Assembly (NCBI GenBank): GCA_963929915.1
Contig: CAWVJY010000008.1
Coordinates: forward strand, 186,001-250,000
DNA length: 64,000 nt
Source: CAG-273 sp963929915
Lineage (GTDB): Bacteria > Bacillota > Clostridia > TANB77 > CAG-508
Direction: 5' to 3'
Shown here piece by piece: positions 25,747 to 35,668 of the stretch. The stretch's first letter is position 1, and every line of letters begins with the position of its first letter. The notes beneath the pieces are model-generated. The model made no database searches. It was not told the origin of the DNA and saw only the letters and a list, made by a program, of their open reading frames with translations. Made by a program: the position numbers and the translations under genes.

Positions 25747-26485
25747 AAAAATCTATTCTAGAAATAATTTAAGACTATCAAAGCTATTGGAAAAATTTTC
25801 TTCTAAAAATTCTTTATCAAAAAGAAAAGATCCTAAAAAGCTAAAAAAGAGAAGAAGATTAGCTTATATGGTAATTATTTTAATCATTGCCTTTAGTTTT
25901 GCCTACTTTGTATTACAAGCAATAGAACCAGTAATAGAAGCTCAATGTAAAAGTATGGCAAAATCTATAGCAACTAAAATTTCCAATCAAGAAGCAACTA
26001 ATGTTATGGCAAATTATGAATATGATGACTTACTTAACATTAACAAAGATGAAAATGGTAATGTAAAAATGGTAGGAACCAATATTATTACAGTAAATGA
26101 AATTATTTCAGACATTCCAATTCGTATACAAGAAGAAATGGAAAAGAGTGAAAATAACAGTTTTAGTATTCGATTAGGAAGTTTTTTGGGAAGTAAGATA
26201 CTTTCTGGAATGGGACCAAATATTAAAATACACATGGAAATAGCAGGAGACTTAGATACAGATTTAAAATCCGAATTTGTATCAGCAGGAATTAACCAAA
26301 CACTTCATAGAATCTACTTAGAAATTAAATGCAACGTTATTATTTTAACACCATTCGAAACCATGGAAGAACAAATTGTTAATCAAGTACTATTAGCAGA
26401 AGGAGTGATTGTAGGAGAAGTACCTAGTAGCTATTATAACCTAGAAGGAATGACCCCGTCAGACGCTTTAGAAGTAGTAAATTAG
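25739..26485 (+). CDS. yunB: Sporulation protein YunB
   Basis: This 248-residue membrane protein has a basic N-terminus (KKLKKRRRLAYMVIILII) leading into one transmembrane helix (~42-62). An extracytoplasmic domain follows with IGSFLGSKIL-like and GPNIKIHMEIAGDL motifs typical of YunB. YunB is a mother-cell sporulation protein of unknown mechanism. It overlaps sipL by 8 bp. Downstream lies 454 bp without a gene, filled by two large hairpin elements. Confidence 0.9.
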   Translation: MDEKIYSRNNLRLSKLLEKFSSKNSLSKRKDPKKLKKRRRLAYMVIILIIAFSFAYFVLQAIEPVIEAQCKSMAKSIATKISNQEATNVMANYEYDDLLNINKDENGNVKMVGTNIITVNEIISDIPIRIQEEMEKSENNSFSIRLGSFLGSKILSGMGPNIKIHMEIAGDLDTDLKSEFVSAGINQTLHRIYLEIKCNVIILTPFETMEEQIVNQVLLAEGVIVGEVPSSYYNLEGMTPSDALEVVN

Positions 26486-26519
26486 GCTTTGCAAGTAGGA
26501 ATAGATAGCTAAAAACAAA

Positions 26520-26679
26520 ACATAGTTTTAGAAAAGTTGGTATTCTATTATTTCTTGCTCGCCCCAACTACAAAGAGCCTTCAATACAAAGATTTTAACA
26601 AATCTTTGCTAGAAGGCTCTAACTTGTTGGTCCCCACCTTAACTCGCTACAAAATAATAGAATATCAACTTTTCTATGT
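26520..26679. repeat. Large palindromic element, type 2
   Basis: A 160-bp unit has outer arms starting ACATAG...AGAAAAGTTG (26520 on) and ending with the complement (CAACTTTTCTATGT at 26679). An inner 9-bp stem AGAGCCTTC/GAAGGCTCT (26574-26582, 26612-26620) carries an apical AAAGATTT/AAATCTTT hairpin. It ends 8 bp before dispersed element copy 3 and differs from it in sequence. Confidence 0.8.
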
Positions 26680-26686
26680 ATAATTT

Positions 26687-26817
26687 ATTAGGATTGTCTT
26701 TATCGATTTTTAAAACCTTTCCCCTTTTGGACAGCTGTAATTCGGCATAAATGCCTCAAACAGCTGTCACAATGGTCACCCACGCAAGGCTTAAAAATTT
26801 CAAAAGACAATCCTAAT
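26687..26817 (-). repeat. Dispersed hairpin element, copy 3
   Basis: The conserved core is in reverse orientation (~26715-26792), with 14-bp arms ATTAGGATTGTCTT (26687-26700) and AAGACAATCCTAAT (26804-26817). The arms differ from copies 1, 2 and 4 but match each other exactly. Confidence 0.9.
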
Positions 26818-26939
26818 GCTTTTATTAAAAGAAATTTACTTCAATTTTAGGACAACTCCGTCCTCAGCTAAGCTCTTGCATAATTAAGACTAGTGTAGTA
26901 AAATAGGGAAAGATAAGAAAAACAGGAGAGTAGCGTAAA

Positions 26940-28347
26940 ATGAGTAGAACAGAGAAAATAAAGTGGAGAAGATTAGATAATTCTGCTAAACTATTTCCTA
27001 TTGTAGCAAATAAAAAGTTTAGTAGTATTTATCGTATGAGTGTAGTTTTAACACAAAATATAGAGCCAGAACTTTTAAAACAGGCAATAGATGAAACTTT
27101 AAAAGTATTTACTTCTTTTAAAGTATGCTTAAAAAAAGGATTCTTTTGGTATTATTTAGAAGAAAATGAAAAGGAAGTAATTTTACACAAAGAAGAAACC
27201 TATCCATGTCGTTATATGGATAAAAGGGCAAACAATGGTTATCTTTTTAAAGTAACGTATTATCAAAACAAAATAAATGTGGAAATTTTTCATGCTTTAA
27301 CAGATGGAAGTACTGCTATTGAATTTGTAAAAACTATAGTTTATTATTATTTAAATTTATGCTATCCAAATCAATTCAAAGAACCTTTTACCATAAAAAA
27401 AGTACAAGCAGATACCAAAAATATAGAAGATAGTTATCTAAAGAATTACGAAAAGCATTTACATGGCAAAGAAAATTCGGGAAAGGCTTATATTTTAAAA
27501 GGAAACAAATTATTACCTTATCAAGTAGGAGTAACCCATGGTTTTATTAGTTTAAAACCGGTTATTAAAACTTGTAGAAAATTAAAAGTAACCGTAACAG
27601 AATATTTTACGGCTGTTTTAATTTATACTATTTTTAAACAGCAAAAACAAACCAAAAGTAAAAGACCAATAAAAGTGTGTATTCCCGTAAATTTGAAAAA
27701 TTATTTTGACTCTACCACTGTTAGTAACTTTTTTTCTTATATGACCATTGTAGCGAAAAACACACAAATTGACTTAGATGATTTTGACTTAATATTAGCT
27801 TTTGTGAGAAATAATTTTAAGAATAAGTTACAAAAACAAGAAATTGCTAAAACCATGGCACATACTGTAAGAATGGGAAACAGTATTTATATTCGTATGA
27901 TACCATTACCTATTAAAAAGCTTATTTTGAAAATGATTTATGGTGAAATTCAAAAATATACTACTACTACTTTTTCTAATTTGGGCAAAATCAATTTTTT
28001 GCCCAGAATATGAACCATATGTAGACCAATTCTTTTTTATCATAGGACCAGAAAAGGCAGAAAAAATTAAATGTACAGCTTGTTCTTATGGAAATAATAT
28101 TGTATTTTCCTTTAGCTCTATTTTACAAAATAATGAATTAGAAAAAAGCTTTTTTCAATTTTTAACAGATCATGGAATGCCAAATACAGTAGTAACAAAT
28201 GGAATTTATGATAAAAATCAAACAACTTTGTATCCCAAAATCAATACTTTATTAATAGAAGAAGTAATTGAAAAAATGAAAGAGAAAAAAGAAGAAAAAC
28301 AAAAAATAAGTTTAAAAGAAAAAATAAAACGAAAATTTCATTTTTAA
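26940..28347 (+). pseudogene. Condensation-domain-like acyltransferase, one frameshift
   Basis: The product resembles COG4908-type proteins related to NRPS condensation domains and alcohol acetyltransferases. The HHxxxDG-type motif is seen as FHALTDGSTAIEF, and NLKNYFDSTTVSNFFSYM matches the latch region. The first frame ends at 28013 after an extra base in a T6 run at ~27991. Deleting one T joins it to the downstream frame (PEYEPYVDQFFFIIGPEKA ...) ending at 28347, for ~468 residues. It precedes an alpha/beta hydrolase gene on the same strand; the pair may handle acyl esters, which is inference. Confidence 0.7.
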
Positions 28348-28467
28348 ATAAAATAGAAAACATTAAGAATATTTAACGAATGGTAAATATAACAGAAAGT
28401 AAGACACTATGTATAATGTAGTATTTAAAGTAATTCAATAAAATAAATCTAAAAATGAGGAAGCAAA

Positions 28468-29448
28468 ATGAAAACAAAAACAAACAAAAAAAGCAAAACA
28501 AATAATAAAACAAAAATGAATAAGAAAACGAAAATATCTATATTAATGATTAGTATTACACTCTTATTAACTTTAGGAGTAACAATAGCAATTATTTTAT
28601 ATTTTTATGCAGGCAATATTTCTTCTAAAGTACCAGAAGAGTTACTAGCTAATTATAATGTAAAAGAAGAAACATTTCAAAATAGAAGTGTATTTGTTAT
28701 TAAACCAAAAGAAGAACAAACAAATAGTAAAACAATTTTTTATTTACACGGCGGTTCTTACTTAGCAGAACTAAATGAAAGTCATTGGGAATTTTTTCAG
28801 AATATCATACAAGATACAGGTGCTACTATTATAATCCCAGATTATCCATTAGCACCACAATATCAATATACAGATGTGTTTGATATGATTTTTCCACTTT
28901 ACCAGGAAATAATACAAAAAGTAGAACAAGAAAATTTGATATTAATGGGAGATTCAGCAGGAGGGGGAATGGCACTAGCACTCTTAGAAAAAGCTGGAGA
29001 GGAAAGTTTAGAACAGCCAAGCCAAACTATTGTAATTTCTCCATGGCTAGATGTAACTATGACAAACCCTGAAATTGAGCAAGTGCAACCAAATGATTTA
29101 ATGTTAAATCAGGATTTATTAAGATTTGCAGGAATTGCTTATGCTGGTTCAGAAGAAGAAACCAAAAACTATTTAGTAAGCCCAATTTATGGCTTGCTAG
29201 AAAATTTAGGAGATATTGTAATTTATACTGGAACTAATGATATTTTAAATCCAGATGTACATAAATTAGAAGAATTAGCAAGTAAAAGTACAGGTACTTC
29301 TATTATTGTAAAAGAAACAGAAGGGGCGGTACATGATTGGATATTAAATAGATATTTAATGCCTCAATATGATAATGAACTGGCTGATAATGCTTATCAA
29401 GACCTTATTACAGAAATAAATGATAGTGAGCAAAAAGATAATGGATAA
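28468..29448 (+). CDS. Membrane-anchored alpha/beta hydrolase (HSL-type esterase)
   Basis: The N-terminus is highly basic (KTKTNKKSKTNNKT...) with a transmembrane helix at ~27-48. The catalytic domain has the oxyanion motif HGGS (residues ~92-95), nucleophile GDSAGG, Asp in a GTNDILNP block and His in AVHDWIL. This is the hormone-sensitive-lipase esterase family. The active site is probably extracellular or membrane-associated. The substrate is unknown. It follows the condensation-like gene by 120 bp. Confidence 0.85.
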   Translation: MKTKTNKKSKTNNKTKMNKKTKISILMISITLLLTLGVTIAIILYFYAGNISSKVPEELLANYNVKEETFQNRSVFVIKPKEEQTNSKTIFYLHGGSYLAELNESHWEFFQNIIQDTGATIIIPDYPLAPQYQYTDVFDMIFPLYQEIIQKVEQENLILMGDSAGGGMALALLEKAGEESLEQPSQTIVISPWLDVTMTNPEIEQVQPNDLMLNQDLLRFAGIAYAGSEEETKNYLVSPIYGLLENLGDIVIYTGTNDILNPDVHKLEELASKSTGTSIIVKETEGAVHDWILNRYLMPQYDNELADNAYQDLITEINDSEQKDNG

Positions 29449-29541
29449 AATAAAAAGGTAGTGAATTAAGATAAGGCAAAAAATATAGATAATTTGTAAA
29501 AATAGCAAATATGCATAAGAAGAGAAAGGAAAAAAGAGAAT

Positions 29542-31347
29542 ATGAAAATTATAATTATTGGAGGAGTAGCAGGAGGTGCTACTACAGCTACAAGATTAAG
29601 AAGACTAAATGAAAATGCTCAAATTATTATGATAGAAAGGGGGAAAGCATATTTCTTTTGCCAACTGTGGACTTCCTTACTATATTGGAGATGTTATTCA
29701 AGAAAAACAGGATTTGTTACTTCAAACTCCAGAATCTTTTAAAAAACGATTTGCTGTTGATGTAAGAGTATGTCAAGAAGTAATTCAAATTAATCGTAAA
29801 GAAAAAAAGGTAGTAATTAGAAAATTACAAAATCAAGAAAATTCGGAAGAAATTTATGAAGAAACCTATGATAAATTAGTAATAGCAACAGGTGCAGAGC
29901 CTATTAACCCCTATAAAAACGTAGTAACAGATCAAATAAAAACATTGCGTTCTGTAGAAGATGCAGTAGAAATTAAAAAAATGATAAAAGAAAGAAATCT
30001 AAGACATGTTACTATTATAGGTGGGGGATATATAGGAGTAGAAATGCAGAAAATTTGAAGCACTACCAAAATATTTCTATTGCTATTGTTGAAAAAGCTC
30101 CTCATGTAATAGGACCATTAGACCAAGACATGGCAAGTTTTGTACAAAAAAAGCTCCAAAAAAATAAAATCCAATTATTCTTAAATAATTCTGTAACAGA
30201 AATACAAACAAAACCAGTAATAAAACAAGAAAATAAAAAAACATCACAAAATGAATGTGAAGTACCAAATAATTTAATACCTAAACATAGTTTGACTCTT
30301 TATTTAGAAAATAATCAAACCATAGAAACAGATTTTGTTATTTTATGTATTGGAGTAAAGCCAGAAAGCAGTTTAGCAAAAGAGTGTGGACTAGAAACAA
30401 ACCAAAGAGGTAGTATACTGGTAAATGAATTTATGCAAACAAATGATAATGATATTTATGCATTAGGAGATGCAGTAGCAGTAACAAACTATGTAACAAA
30501 GCAGCAAGCCTATATTCCTTTAGCAGGTCCGGCCAATAGGCAGGCAAGAGTAGTGGCAGACCATATTAATTATATAGAAAACTATAAAGAAGCAAAAGAA
30601 GAAACAACTAACCAAGAAGAAAATAATGAAAAGGAACAAGATTTCAATAAACAAACTACATATCAAGGCACTATAGGAAGTAGTATTTTAAAAGTATTTG
30701 ACTCTAATTTAGGAATTACCGGAATTAATGAACAAACTTGCAAAACACACAACATTCCATATAAAGTAATGATTATATCCCCTTATTCACATGCTACCTA
30801 TTACCCAGGGGCAACACAAATGACAATAAAAGCTTTATATGAACCACAAACAGGAAAAATTTTAGGTGCACAAATATGGGGAAGAGACGCAGTAGATAAA
30901 ATAACCGATATTTTAGCAACAGCAATTAAAATGCATATGACAGCATATGACCTAGAAGAGTTAGAACTAAGTTATGCACCACCATTTTCTTCTGCCAAAA
31001 GTCCAGTAAATATACTAGGAAATGCGATAGAAAATGAACTACATCATTTAGTAGAAACCATTACTTGGCAAGAAGTAGAAAAAACAGAAAATCCATATAT
31101 TTTAGATGTTAGAACAGAAGAAGAATATGAACATTCTCATTTGTCAAATGCTATATTAATTCCATTAGATGAATTAAGACAAAGATTAAATGAACTAGAC
31201 AAAACAAAAACAATTTTAGTACACTGCCATACAGGATTAAGAAGCTATATAGCATGTAGAATATTAAGCCAAAATGGATTTCAATGTAAAAATATTATGG
31301 GTGGGTATTATTTTTATAAAAATGCTAATCTAACACCTGCTAAGTAA
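29542..31347 (+). pseudogene. CoA-disulfide reductase / NADH oxidase with C-terminal rhodanese domain, two frameshifts
   Basis: The intact protein would be ~600 residues: FAD-binding GGVAGGATTATRLRRL, redox Cys in SFANCGLPYYIGD, NAD-binding VTIIGGGYIGVEMAE, the second FAD motif IYALGDAV, and a rhodanese domain with active Cys in HCHTGLRS. Such fusions reduce CoA disulfides or persulfides. Two single-base changes break it: an extra G in GGGGG at ~29641, and a missing G at ~30045 (ATGCAG for ATGGCAG). Both look like sequencing indels because all catalytic motifs are kept. Confidence 0.8.
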
Positions 31348-31431
31348 ATATCATATTTAATAAAAAATATTCAAATCTCTAGTAATATTTCATATTTATT
31401 ATGCAAAAAGAGATTATCTAATATAAAACAA

Positions 31432-31466
31432 AAAACTCCACTATTTTTAATAAATAGTGGGGTTTT
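31432..31466. terminator. Bidirectional terminator
   Basis: The perfect 15-bp stem AAAACTCCACTATTT/AAATAGTGGGGTTTT (one G-T pair) lies between the convergent oxidoreductase and rpsI. Confidence 0.85.
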
Positions 31467-31492
31467 CTTAATACCGAAAAAAAGTTATGTAA

Positions 31493-31897
31493 TTATCTCT
31501 TACTAAATTGTGGAGCTTTTCTAGCCTTTTTAAGACCATATTTCTTTCTTTCTTTCATACGAGGATCTCTTGTTAAGAAACCTGCAGATTTTAAAGTTGG
31601 TCTATATTCTTGGTTAGCTTCGTTTAATGCTCTTGCAATACCATGGCGTACAGCACCTGCTTGACCTGTAAAACCGCCACCTTGTACTTTACAAATAACA
31701 TCATATTTATCTAGAGTATTTGTAGCAACTAATGGTTGTTTTACAATTACTTTTAATACTTCTGTTCCGAAATATTCATCTAATGGTTTTCCATTAACAG
31801 TAATAGAACCTTTTCCTTCTACTAATCTAACTCTAGCGATTGATTTTTTTCTTCTACCTGTTCCTAAAAACACGATTTTATCAGATTTTTTTGCCAT
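31493..31897 (-). CDS. rpsI: 30S ribosomal protein S9
   Basis: The 134-residue S9 has the family start FLGTGRRKKSIARVRLVEGKG and the C-terminal decoding-site tail KKYGLKKARKAPQFSKR, whose last Arg contacts the P-site tRNA. It lies 1 bp after rplM in the conserved rplM-rpsI operon and ends at a bidirectional terminator. Confidence 0.97.
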   Translation of the reverse strand: MAKKSDKIVFLGTGRRKKSIARVRLVEGKGSITVNGKPLDEYFGTEVLKVIVKQPLVATNTLDKYDVICKVQGGGFTGQAGAVRHGIARALNEANQEYRPTLKSAGFLTRDPRMKERKKYGLKKARKAPQFSKR

Positions 31898-31898
31898 C

Positions 31899-32336
31899 TT
31901 ATTTTACCTCCCAAACTTCAGGTTTTTGAGCGATATTTTCATGCTCACTACCAGCATATACTCTTAATTTTCTAGCCATTTGTCTTCCAAGTCTTGTATG
32001 AGGAAGCATACCTACTACAGCATGTGTCATCATCTTTTCAGGACTTTTTGCTAGTAATTCTCTAGCAGTAGTTTCTTTCATTCCACCAATATAACCTGAA
32101 TGACTTCTATAAATTTTTTGGTCTAATTTTTTTCCAGTTAAAACTACTTTACTACAATTAATAATAATAACATGATCACCAACATCCATATGTGTAGTAT
32201 AAGTTGGTTTGTGTTTTCCTCTTAATAATTTAGCAGCTTCTGCAGCAACTCTACCTAGTGGTTTGTCAGCTGCATCAATAATATACCATTTGCTTTCAAT
32301 TTCACTTTTTTTAATACTATAAGTTGTATTATTCAT
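31899..32336 (-). CDS. rplM: 50S ribosomal protein L13
   Basis: The 145-residue L13 is full length, with WYIIDAADKPLGRVAAEAAKLLRGKHKPTYT, the HSGYIGG block and MLPHTRLGRQMARKLRVYAG. It is the first gene of rplM-rpsI. It is transcribed from a promoter at 32453-32481 through a leader that contains a GC-rich hairpin, probably the autoregulatory L13 leader. Confidence 0.97.
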   Translation of the reverse strand: MNNTTYSIKKSEIESKWYIIDAADKPLGRVAAEAAKLLRGKHKPTYTTHMDVGDHVIIINCSKVVLTGKKLDQKIYRSHSGYIGGMKETTARELLAKSPEKMMTHAVVGMLPHTRLGRQMARKLRVYAGSEHENIAQKPEVWEVK

Positions 32337-32393
32337 GGTAAATTCTATCCTCCATTTCCATTTTCAAAAATCTTAATCTATATGAAACTACTT

Positions 32394-32418
32394 TTGCTTT
32401 GCCACCGGGGAGAAGCAA
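32394..32418 (-). promoter_or_regulatory. rplM leader hairpin (possible L13 leader)
   Basis: In the rplM 5' leader (minus strand) TTGCTT pairs with AAGCAA around CTCCCCGGTGGCA, an unusually GC-rich patch for this genome. Firmicutes rplM leaders carry a short autoregulatory hairpin. Identity with the known class is inferred from position. Confidence 0.5.
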
Positions 32419-32452
32419 GAAAAAATAGTTACAAACTTACATATGCTTTACT

Positions 32453-32481
32453 ATTTTAATATAAAACCTTCGAAAAGTCAA
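32453..32481 (-). promoter_or_regulatory. Promoter of rplM-rpsI
   Basis: On the minus strand TTGACT (32481-32476) is separated by 17 bp from TAAAAT (32458-32453). It lies back to back with the infC promoter. Confidence 0.75.
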
Positions 32482-32509
32482 GATATTTCAAAAAAATTAC
32501 CAAAAATAC

Positions 32510-32538
32510 TTGACAATTTTTTAGATACACAGTATAAT
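32510..32538 (+). promoter_or_regulatory. Promoter of infC-rpmI-rplT
   Basis: Perfect consensus TTGACA (32510-32515)-17-TATAAT (32533-32538), about 330 bp upstream of infC. Confidence 0.9.
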
Positions 32539-32544
32539 AAAGAA

Positions 32545-32760
32545 GTTAAAAAAAGAAGCAATCCATGCTCACCTTAACTAAAAAAGGAAAAGGTTTATCG
32601 TATTTCTTATTCTTACTATTATGTTATGGAAAAGCAATGCCAAAATAGCTAGCTAATCAAAATAGAAAGAACAATCTTAAGCATATAAACATAGTGCTAG
32701 TAAGTGAAAATAAGAATATAAAGTATGGATTGATTTTGAGAAGAAATCAATCTTTTTTCT
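32545..32760 (+). promoter_or_regulatory. infC operon leader with attenuator (L20-leader candidate)
   Basis: The long 5' leader ends in a classic terminator: GATTGATTT (32728-32736) paired with AAATCAATC (32744-32752), then T6. Early termination before infC-rpmI-rplT is known in Bacillus, where L20 binds the leader. The L20-binding shape itself was not proven here. Confidence 0.7.
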
Positions 32761-32870
32761 TTTGTAAAACAATATAATAGAAAAACTGAAATAGTTTAAA
32801 AAAACAGGAACAATATGTTAAAAAGAAAAAAGTAGGTTTTTTATTACAAAAACTAATGGAGGTGTTTTTT

Positions 32871-33386
32871 ATTAAACAAGATTTACCAATTAATGAACAA
32901 ATAAGAGCAAATAAAGTGCAATTAATTGATGAAAATGGAGAGAAAAAAGGAGTAATGAGCTTCCATGATGCTCTAAATTTAGCATATGATAAAAAACTAG
33001 ATTTAGTAATGGTATCTCCAAACCCAGAAATGCCAGTTTGTAAAATTATGAATTATGGAAAATACAAATTTGAGCAATCCAAAAAAGAAAAAGAAGCTCG
33101 TAAAAAACAAAAAACATTAGAGGTAAAAGAAATTCGTATTACACCTAATATTGAGCAACACGACTTTGAATTTAAAGCAAAAAATGCCAGAAGATTTATT
33201 GAAGATGGCAACAAAGTAAGAATTACCTTAAAATTTAGAGGAAGAGAATTAAATTATGTAAAATTAGGAGAAGAAGTTCTTCAAAAATTTATACAAGAAT
33301 TATCCGATATTTCTGTTCCAGAAAAAAAGCCAATATTAGAAGGAAAAAACATGTTTATTATATTAGCTAAAAAAGCTGATAAGTAA
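32871..33386 (+). CDS. infC: Translation initiation factor IF-3, ATT start codon
   Basis: IF-3 binds 30S subunits and checks start codon pairing. The 171-residue protein shows LPINEQIRANKVQLIDENGEKKG, then KICKIMNYGKYKFEQSKKEKE and VKEIRITPNIEQHDFEFKAKNARRFIEDG. The start is placed at ATT 32871, because GGAGGTG (32858-32864) lies 6 nt before it. The only in-frame ATG (32856) overlaps that ribosome site. An AUU start is the known autoregulatory feature of infC. It is followed by rpmI and rplT. Confidence 0.92.
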   Translation: MKQDLPINEQIRANKVQLIDENGEKKGVMSFHDALNLAYDKKLDLVMVSPNPEMPVCKIMNYGKYKFEQSKKEKEARKKQKTLEVKEIRITPNIEQHDFEFKAKNARRFIEDGNKVRITLKFRGRELNYVKLGEEVLQKFIQELSDISVPEKKPILEGKNMFIILAKKADK

Positions 33387-33424
33387 AATAGATTAAAAGC
33401 AATTTATTAAAGGAGGAATTTATC

Positions 33425-33628
33425 ATGCCAAAGTTAAAAACCAATAAAGCAGCTAAAAAGAGATATTCTTATACAGCTACTGGAAAAGTAAAAAGAACAA
33501 AATCTAATAAAAGACATTTACTTGCTCGTAAAACAAGTAGAGCAAAATCAAGAGGTAAAGTACAAGATGCTTATGCAGACAAAACCTGTGAAGCAGGAAT
33601 TAAAAGAATGTTACCATATGGAAATTAA
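33425..33628 (+). CDS. rpmI: 50S ribosomal protein L35
   Basis: The 67-residue, strongly basic L35 is full length: PKLKTNKAAKKRYSYTATGKVKR at the start, RHLLARKTSRAKSR in the middle and IKRMLPYGN at the end. AAAGGAGG lies 8 bp before the ATG. It is the second gene of the infC-rpmI-rplT operon. Confidence 0.97.
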   Translation: MPKLKTNKAAKKRYSYTATGKVKRTKSNKRHLLARKTSRAKSRGKVQDAYADKTCEAGIKRMLPYGN

Positions 33629-33655
33629 TCAATAAATAGAGGAAGGTGAAGAAAA

Positions 33656-34006
33656 ATGGCAAGAGTAAAAACAGCAAGAATTACACGTAAAAAACATAAA
33701 AAAATATTAAAAAGAGCAAAAGGATATTATGGAGCAAAACATTACAGATTCAGAATGGCAAAACAAGCAGTTATGAAATCTGGAAAATATGCTTATGCAG
33801 GAAGAAAAGATAGAAAAAGTAATTTTAGAAAATTATGGATTGCAAGAATTAATGCAGCAGCAAGAATGAATGGTTTAACCTATAGTACATTTATTAATGG
33901 ACTAAAAAAAGCAAATATTGTTATTAATAGAAAAATGCTAGCAGAACTTGCAGTATCTGATCCAAAAGCTTTTACAGAAATTGCAAATAAAGCAAAAAAA
34001 GCATAA
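33656..34006 (+). CDS. rplT: 50S ribosomal protein L20
   Basis: The 116-residue L20 starts ARVKTARITRKKHKKILKRAKGYYGAKH and contains YAGRKDRKSNFRKLWIARINAAARMNGLTYS, as expected. It is needed for early 50S assembly and in Firmicutes represses its own operon through the infC leader. The gene lies 27 bp after rpmI and ends at a terminator. Confidence 0.97.
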   Translation: MARVKTARITRKKHKKILKRAKGYYGAKHYRFRMAKQAVMKSGKYAYAGRKDRKSNFRKLWIARINAAARMNGLTYSTFINGLKKANIVINRKMLAELAVSDPKAFTEIANKAKKA

Positions 34007-34017
34007 GATAAAATAGA

Positions 34018-34058
34018 AGCAAATAGCCCTTGCCATAGGCAAAGGCTATTGCTTTTTT
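34018..34058. terminator. Bidirectional terminator of rplT and spoVAE
   Basis: The stem AGCAAATAGCCCTTGCC pairs with GGCAAAGGCTATTGCT and is followed by T6. The spoVAE stop codon (34046-34048) is inside the stem. Confidence 0.85.
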
Positions 34059-34453
34059 ATTTTAGGTTTTGCAATTAGAGAAGCTAAATATCCAAAAAAT
34101 ACAGCAGCGGCAATACCACCAGCAGAAGCTTTTACACCACCTGTAAAGGCTCCAAGAAGTCCAGAATTTTGTACCTCTTGTATAGCTCCTTTAGCAAGGT
34201 TAGCTCCAAAACCAGTTAAGGGAACAGTGGCACCAGCACCTGCAAAATCAATTAAATATTGGTAAATACCAAGACCACCTAGAATAGCACCGGTTGTTAC
34301 AAATATAACTAATATTCTAGCAGGAGTTAATTTGGTTTTATCAATTAAAATTTGACCAATAATACAAATAATGCCACCTACTACAAAACATTTTAATAAT
34401 CCCATCCAATCAATACTTTGTATAAAATCCATTTTTTTATTGACTATTTCCAA
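34046..34453 (-). CDS. spoVAE: Stage V sporulation protein AE
   Basis: A 135-residue membrane protein of the SpoVA channel that moves dipicolinic acid into the forespore. It has 4 hydrophobic segments and the family motif FAGAGATVPLTGFGANLAKGA (~70-90). The start is unclear: the frame opens at a TTG at 34453, the first ATG is at 34432, and neither has a good ribosome site. A perfect palindrome of about 26 bp (34459-34484) lies just upstream, between spoVAD and spoVAE. Confidence 0.9.
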   Translation of the reverse strand: MEIVNKKMDFIQSIDWMGLLKCFVVGGIICIIGQILIDKTKLTPARILVIFVTTGAILGGLGIYQYLIDFAGAGATVPLTGFGANLAKGAIQEVQNSGLLGAFTGGVKASAGGIAAAVFFGYLASLIAKPKIKKQ

Positions 34454-34519
34454 ACTTTAAAAAATATTACATGTAATATTTTTTAAAACGAAAGTCTTGA
34501 AATAATCTCTCCTTTCCCG

Positions 34520-35530
34520 TTAAAAATTATTTTCAATTGCTACTGCATGAGCGATACCTGGAATACTCTCCCCTTGTTGGGAGCTAGTAGCATTTGTTAA
34601 GGCACCAGTAGCAATTAATAAAATTCTATTTATTTTTTTATCTTTTAATTGTTTGTAAAAGTAACCAGAAAAAGTAGTTCCTATGCAAGCACAACCACTT
34701 CCACCAGAATGGGTATCTTGTGTTTCTTTATCAAAAATTAAAACACCACAATCCTCATAATTATTTTTTATGTTATAACCTTTCCCTTCTGCGAGTTCTA
34801 TTAAAATTTCTTTTCCAATATGACCTAAATCTCCCGTAATAATAGCGTCATAATCACTTGGCTTTCTGCCAGTGTCTTGAAAGTGAGTAATTAAAGTATC
34901 TAGCGCGGCAGGAGCCATAGCAGCACCCATATTGTTAGCATCTTTAATTCCCATGTCCACAATTTTGCCAGGAGTAACATAAGTAATATATGGCCCATTT
35001 CCTGTAGCAGATAAAATAGCAGCACCAGAGCCTGTAACTGTCCATTGGGAGGTTGGTGGTCTTTGATTTCCAAGTTCTAAAGGAAAGCGAAATTGCTTTT
35101 CTGCACTACAAAAGTGGCTAGAAGTAGCACAAAGAACGTTAGAAGCAGCTTTTCCATCTAAAAATATACTACCTAAGCATAAACTTTCTACAAAAGTAGA
35201 GCATGCACCAAATACTCCAAAAAATGGAATATTTAATTCACGAAGTCCAAAGCTAGAAGAAATACACTGGTTTAGTAAGTCTCCTGCAAAACAATAATCT
35301 ATTTGATTCATAGGAATACCAGATTTATGAATTACAGTATTTACTGTTTCTTTTATAATTTTACTTTCTGCTTTTTCCCATGTTTTTTCTCCCCAAAACT
35401 CATCTTCTAAACATTGATCAAAATATTTAGCAAGGGGACCTTCTCCTTCTTTAGGTCCTACAATACTTGCAGTTTCCAAAATGGTAGGAGGAGTATCTAA
35501 CTGAATTGTTTGATTTCCAATATGTTTCAT
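34520..35530 (-). CDS. spoVAD: Stage V sporulation protein AD
   Basis: The 336-residue, thiolase-fold SpoVAD binds dipicolinic acid in the SpoVA complex. Recognised blocks are PPTILETASIVGPKEGEGPLA, GVFGACSTFVESL (position of the thiolase Cys), PPTSQWTVTGSGA and GSGCACIG near the C-terminus. It is full length. It stands between spoVAC and spoVAE in the usual order, with a 138-bp gap after spoVAC. Confidence 0.95.
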   Translation of the reverse strand: MKHIGNQTIQLDTPPTILETASIVGPKEGEGPLAKYFDQCLEDEFWGEKTWEKAESKIIKETVNTVIHKSGIPMNQIDYCFAGDLLNQCISSSFGLRELNIPFFGVFGACSTFVESLCLGSIFLDGKAASNVLCATSSHFCSAEKQFRFPLELGNQRPPTSQWTVTGSGAAILSATGNGPYITYVTPGKIVDMGIKDANNMGAAMAPAALDTLITHFQDTGRKPSDYDAIITGDLGHIGKEILIELAEGKGYNIKNNYEDCGVLIFDKETQDTHSGGSGCACIGTTFSGYFYKQLKDKKINRILLIATGALTNATSSQQGESIPGIAHAVAIENNF

Positions 35531-35668
35531 TAATTGAGCAATCCTTTCTAAAAAAATAATCTTTTATAAAAAAATTGGCTTTTGTTTCAAAAACTTTATC
35601 CTATCAAAATTGGCTATTATTCTGAAGTTTTAAAATAAACAATAACTTTTATTTTAAAGCTTTAAACT

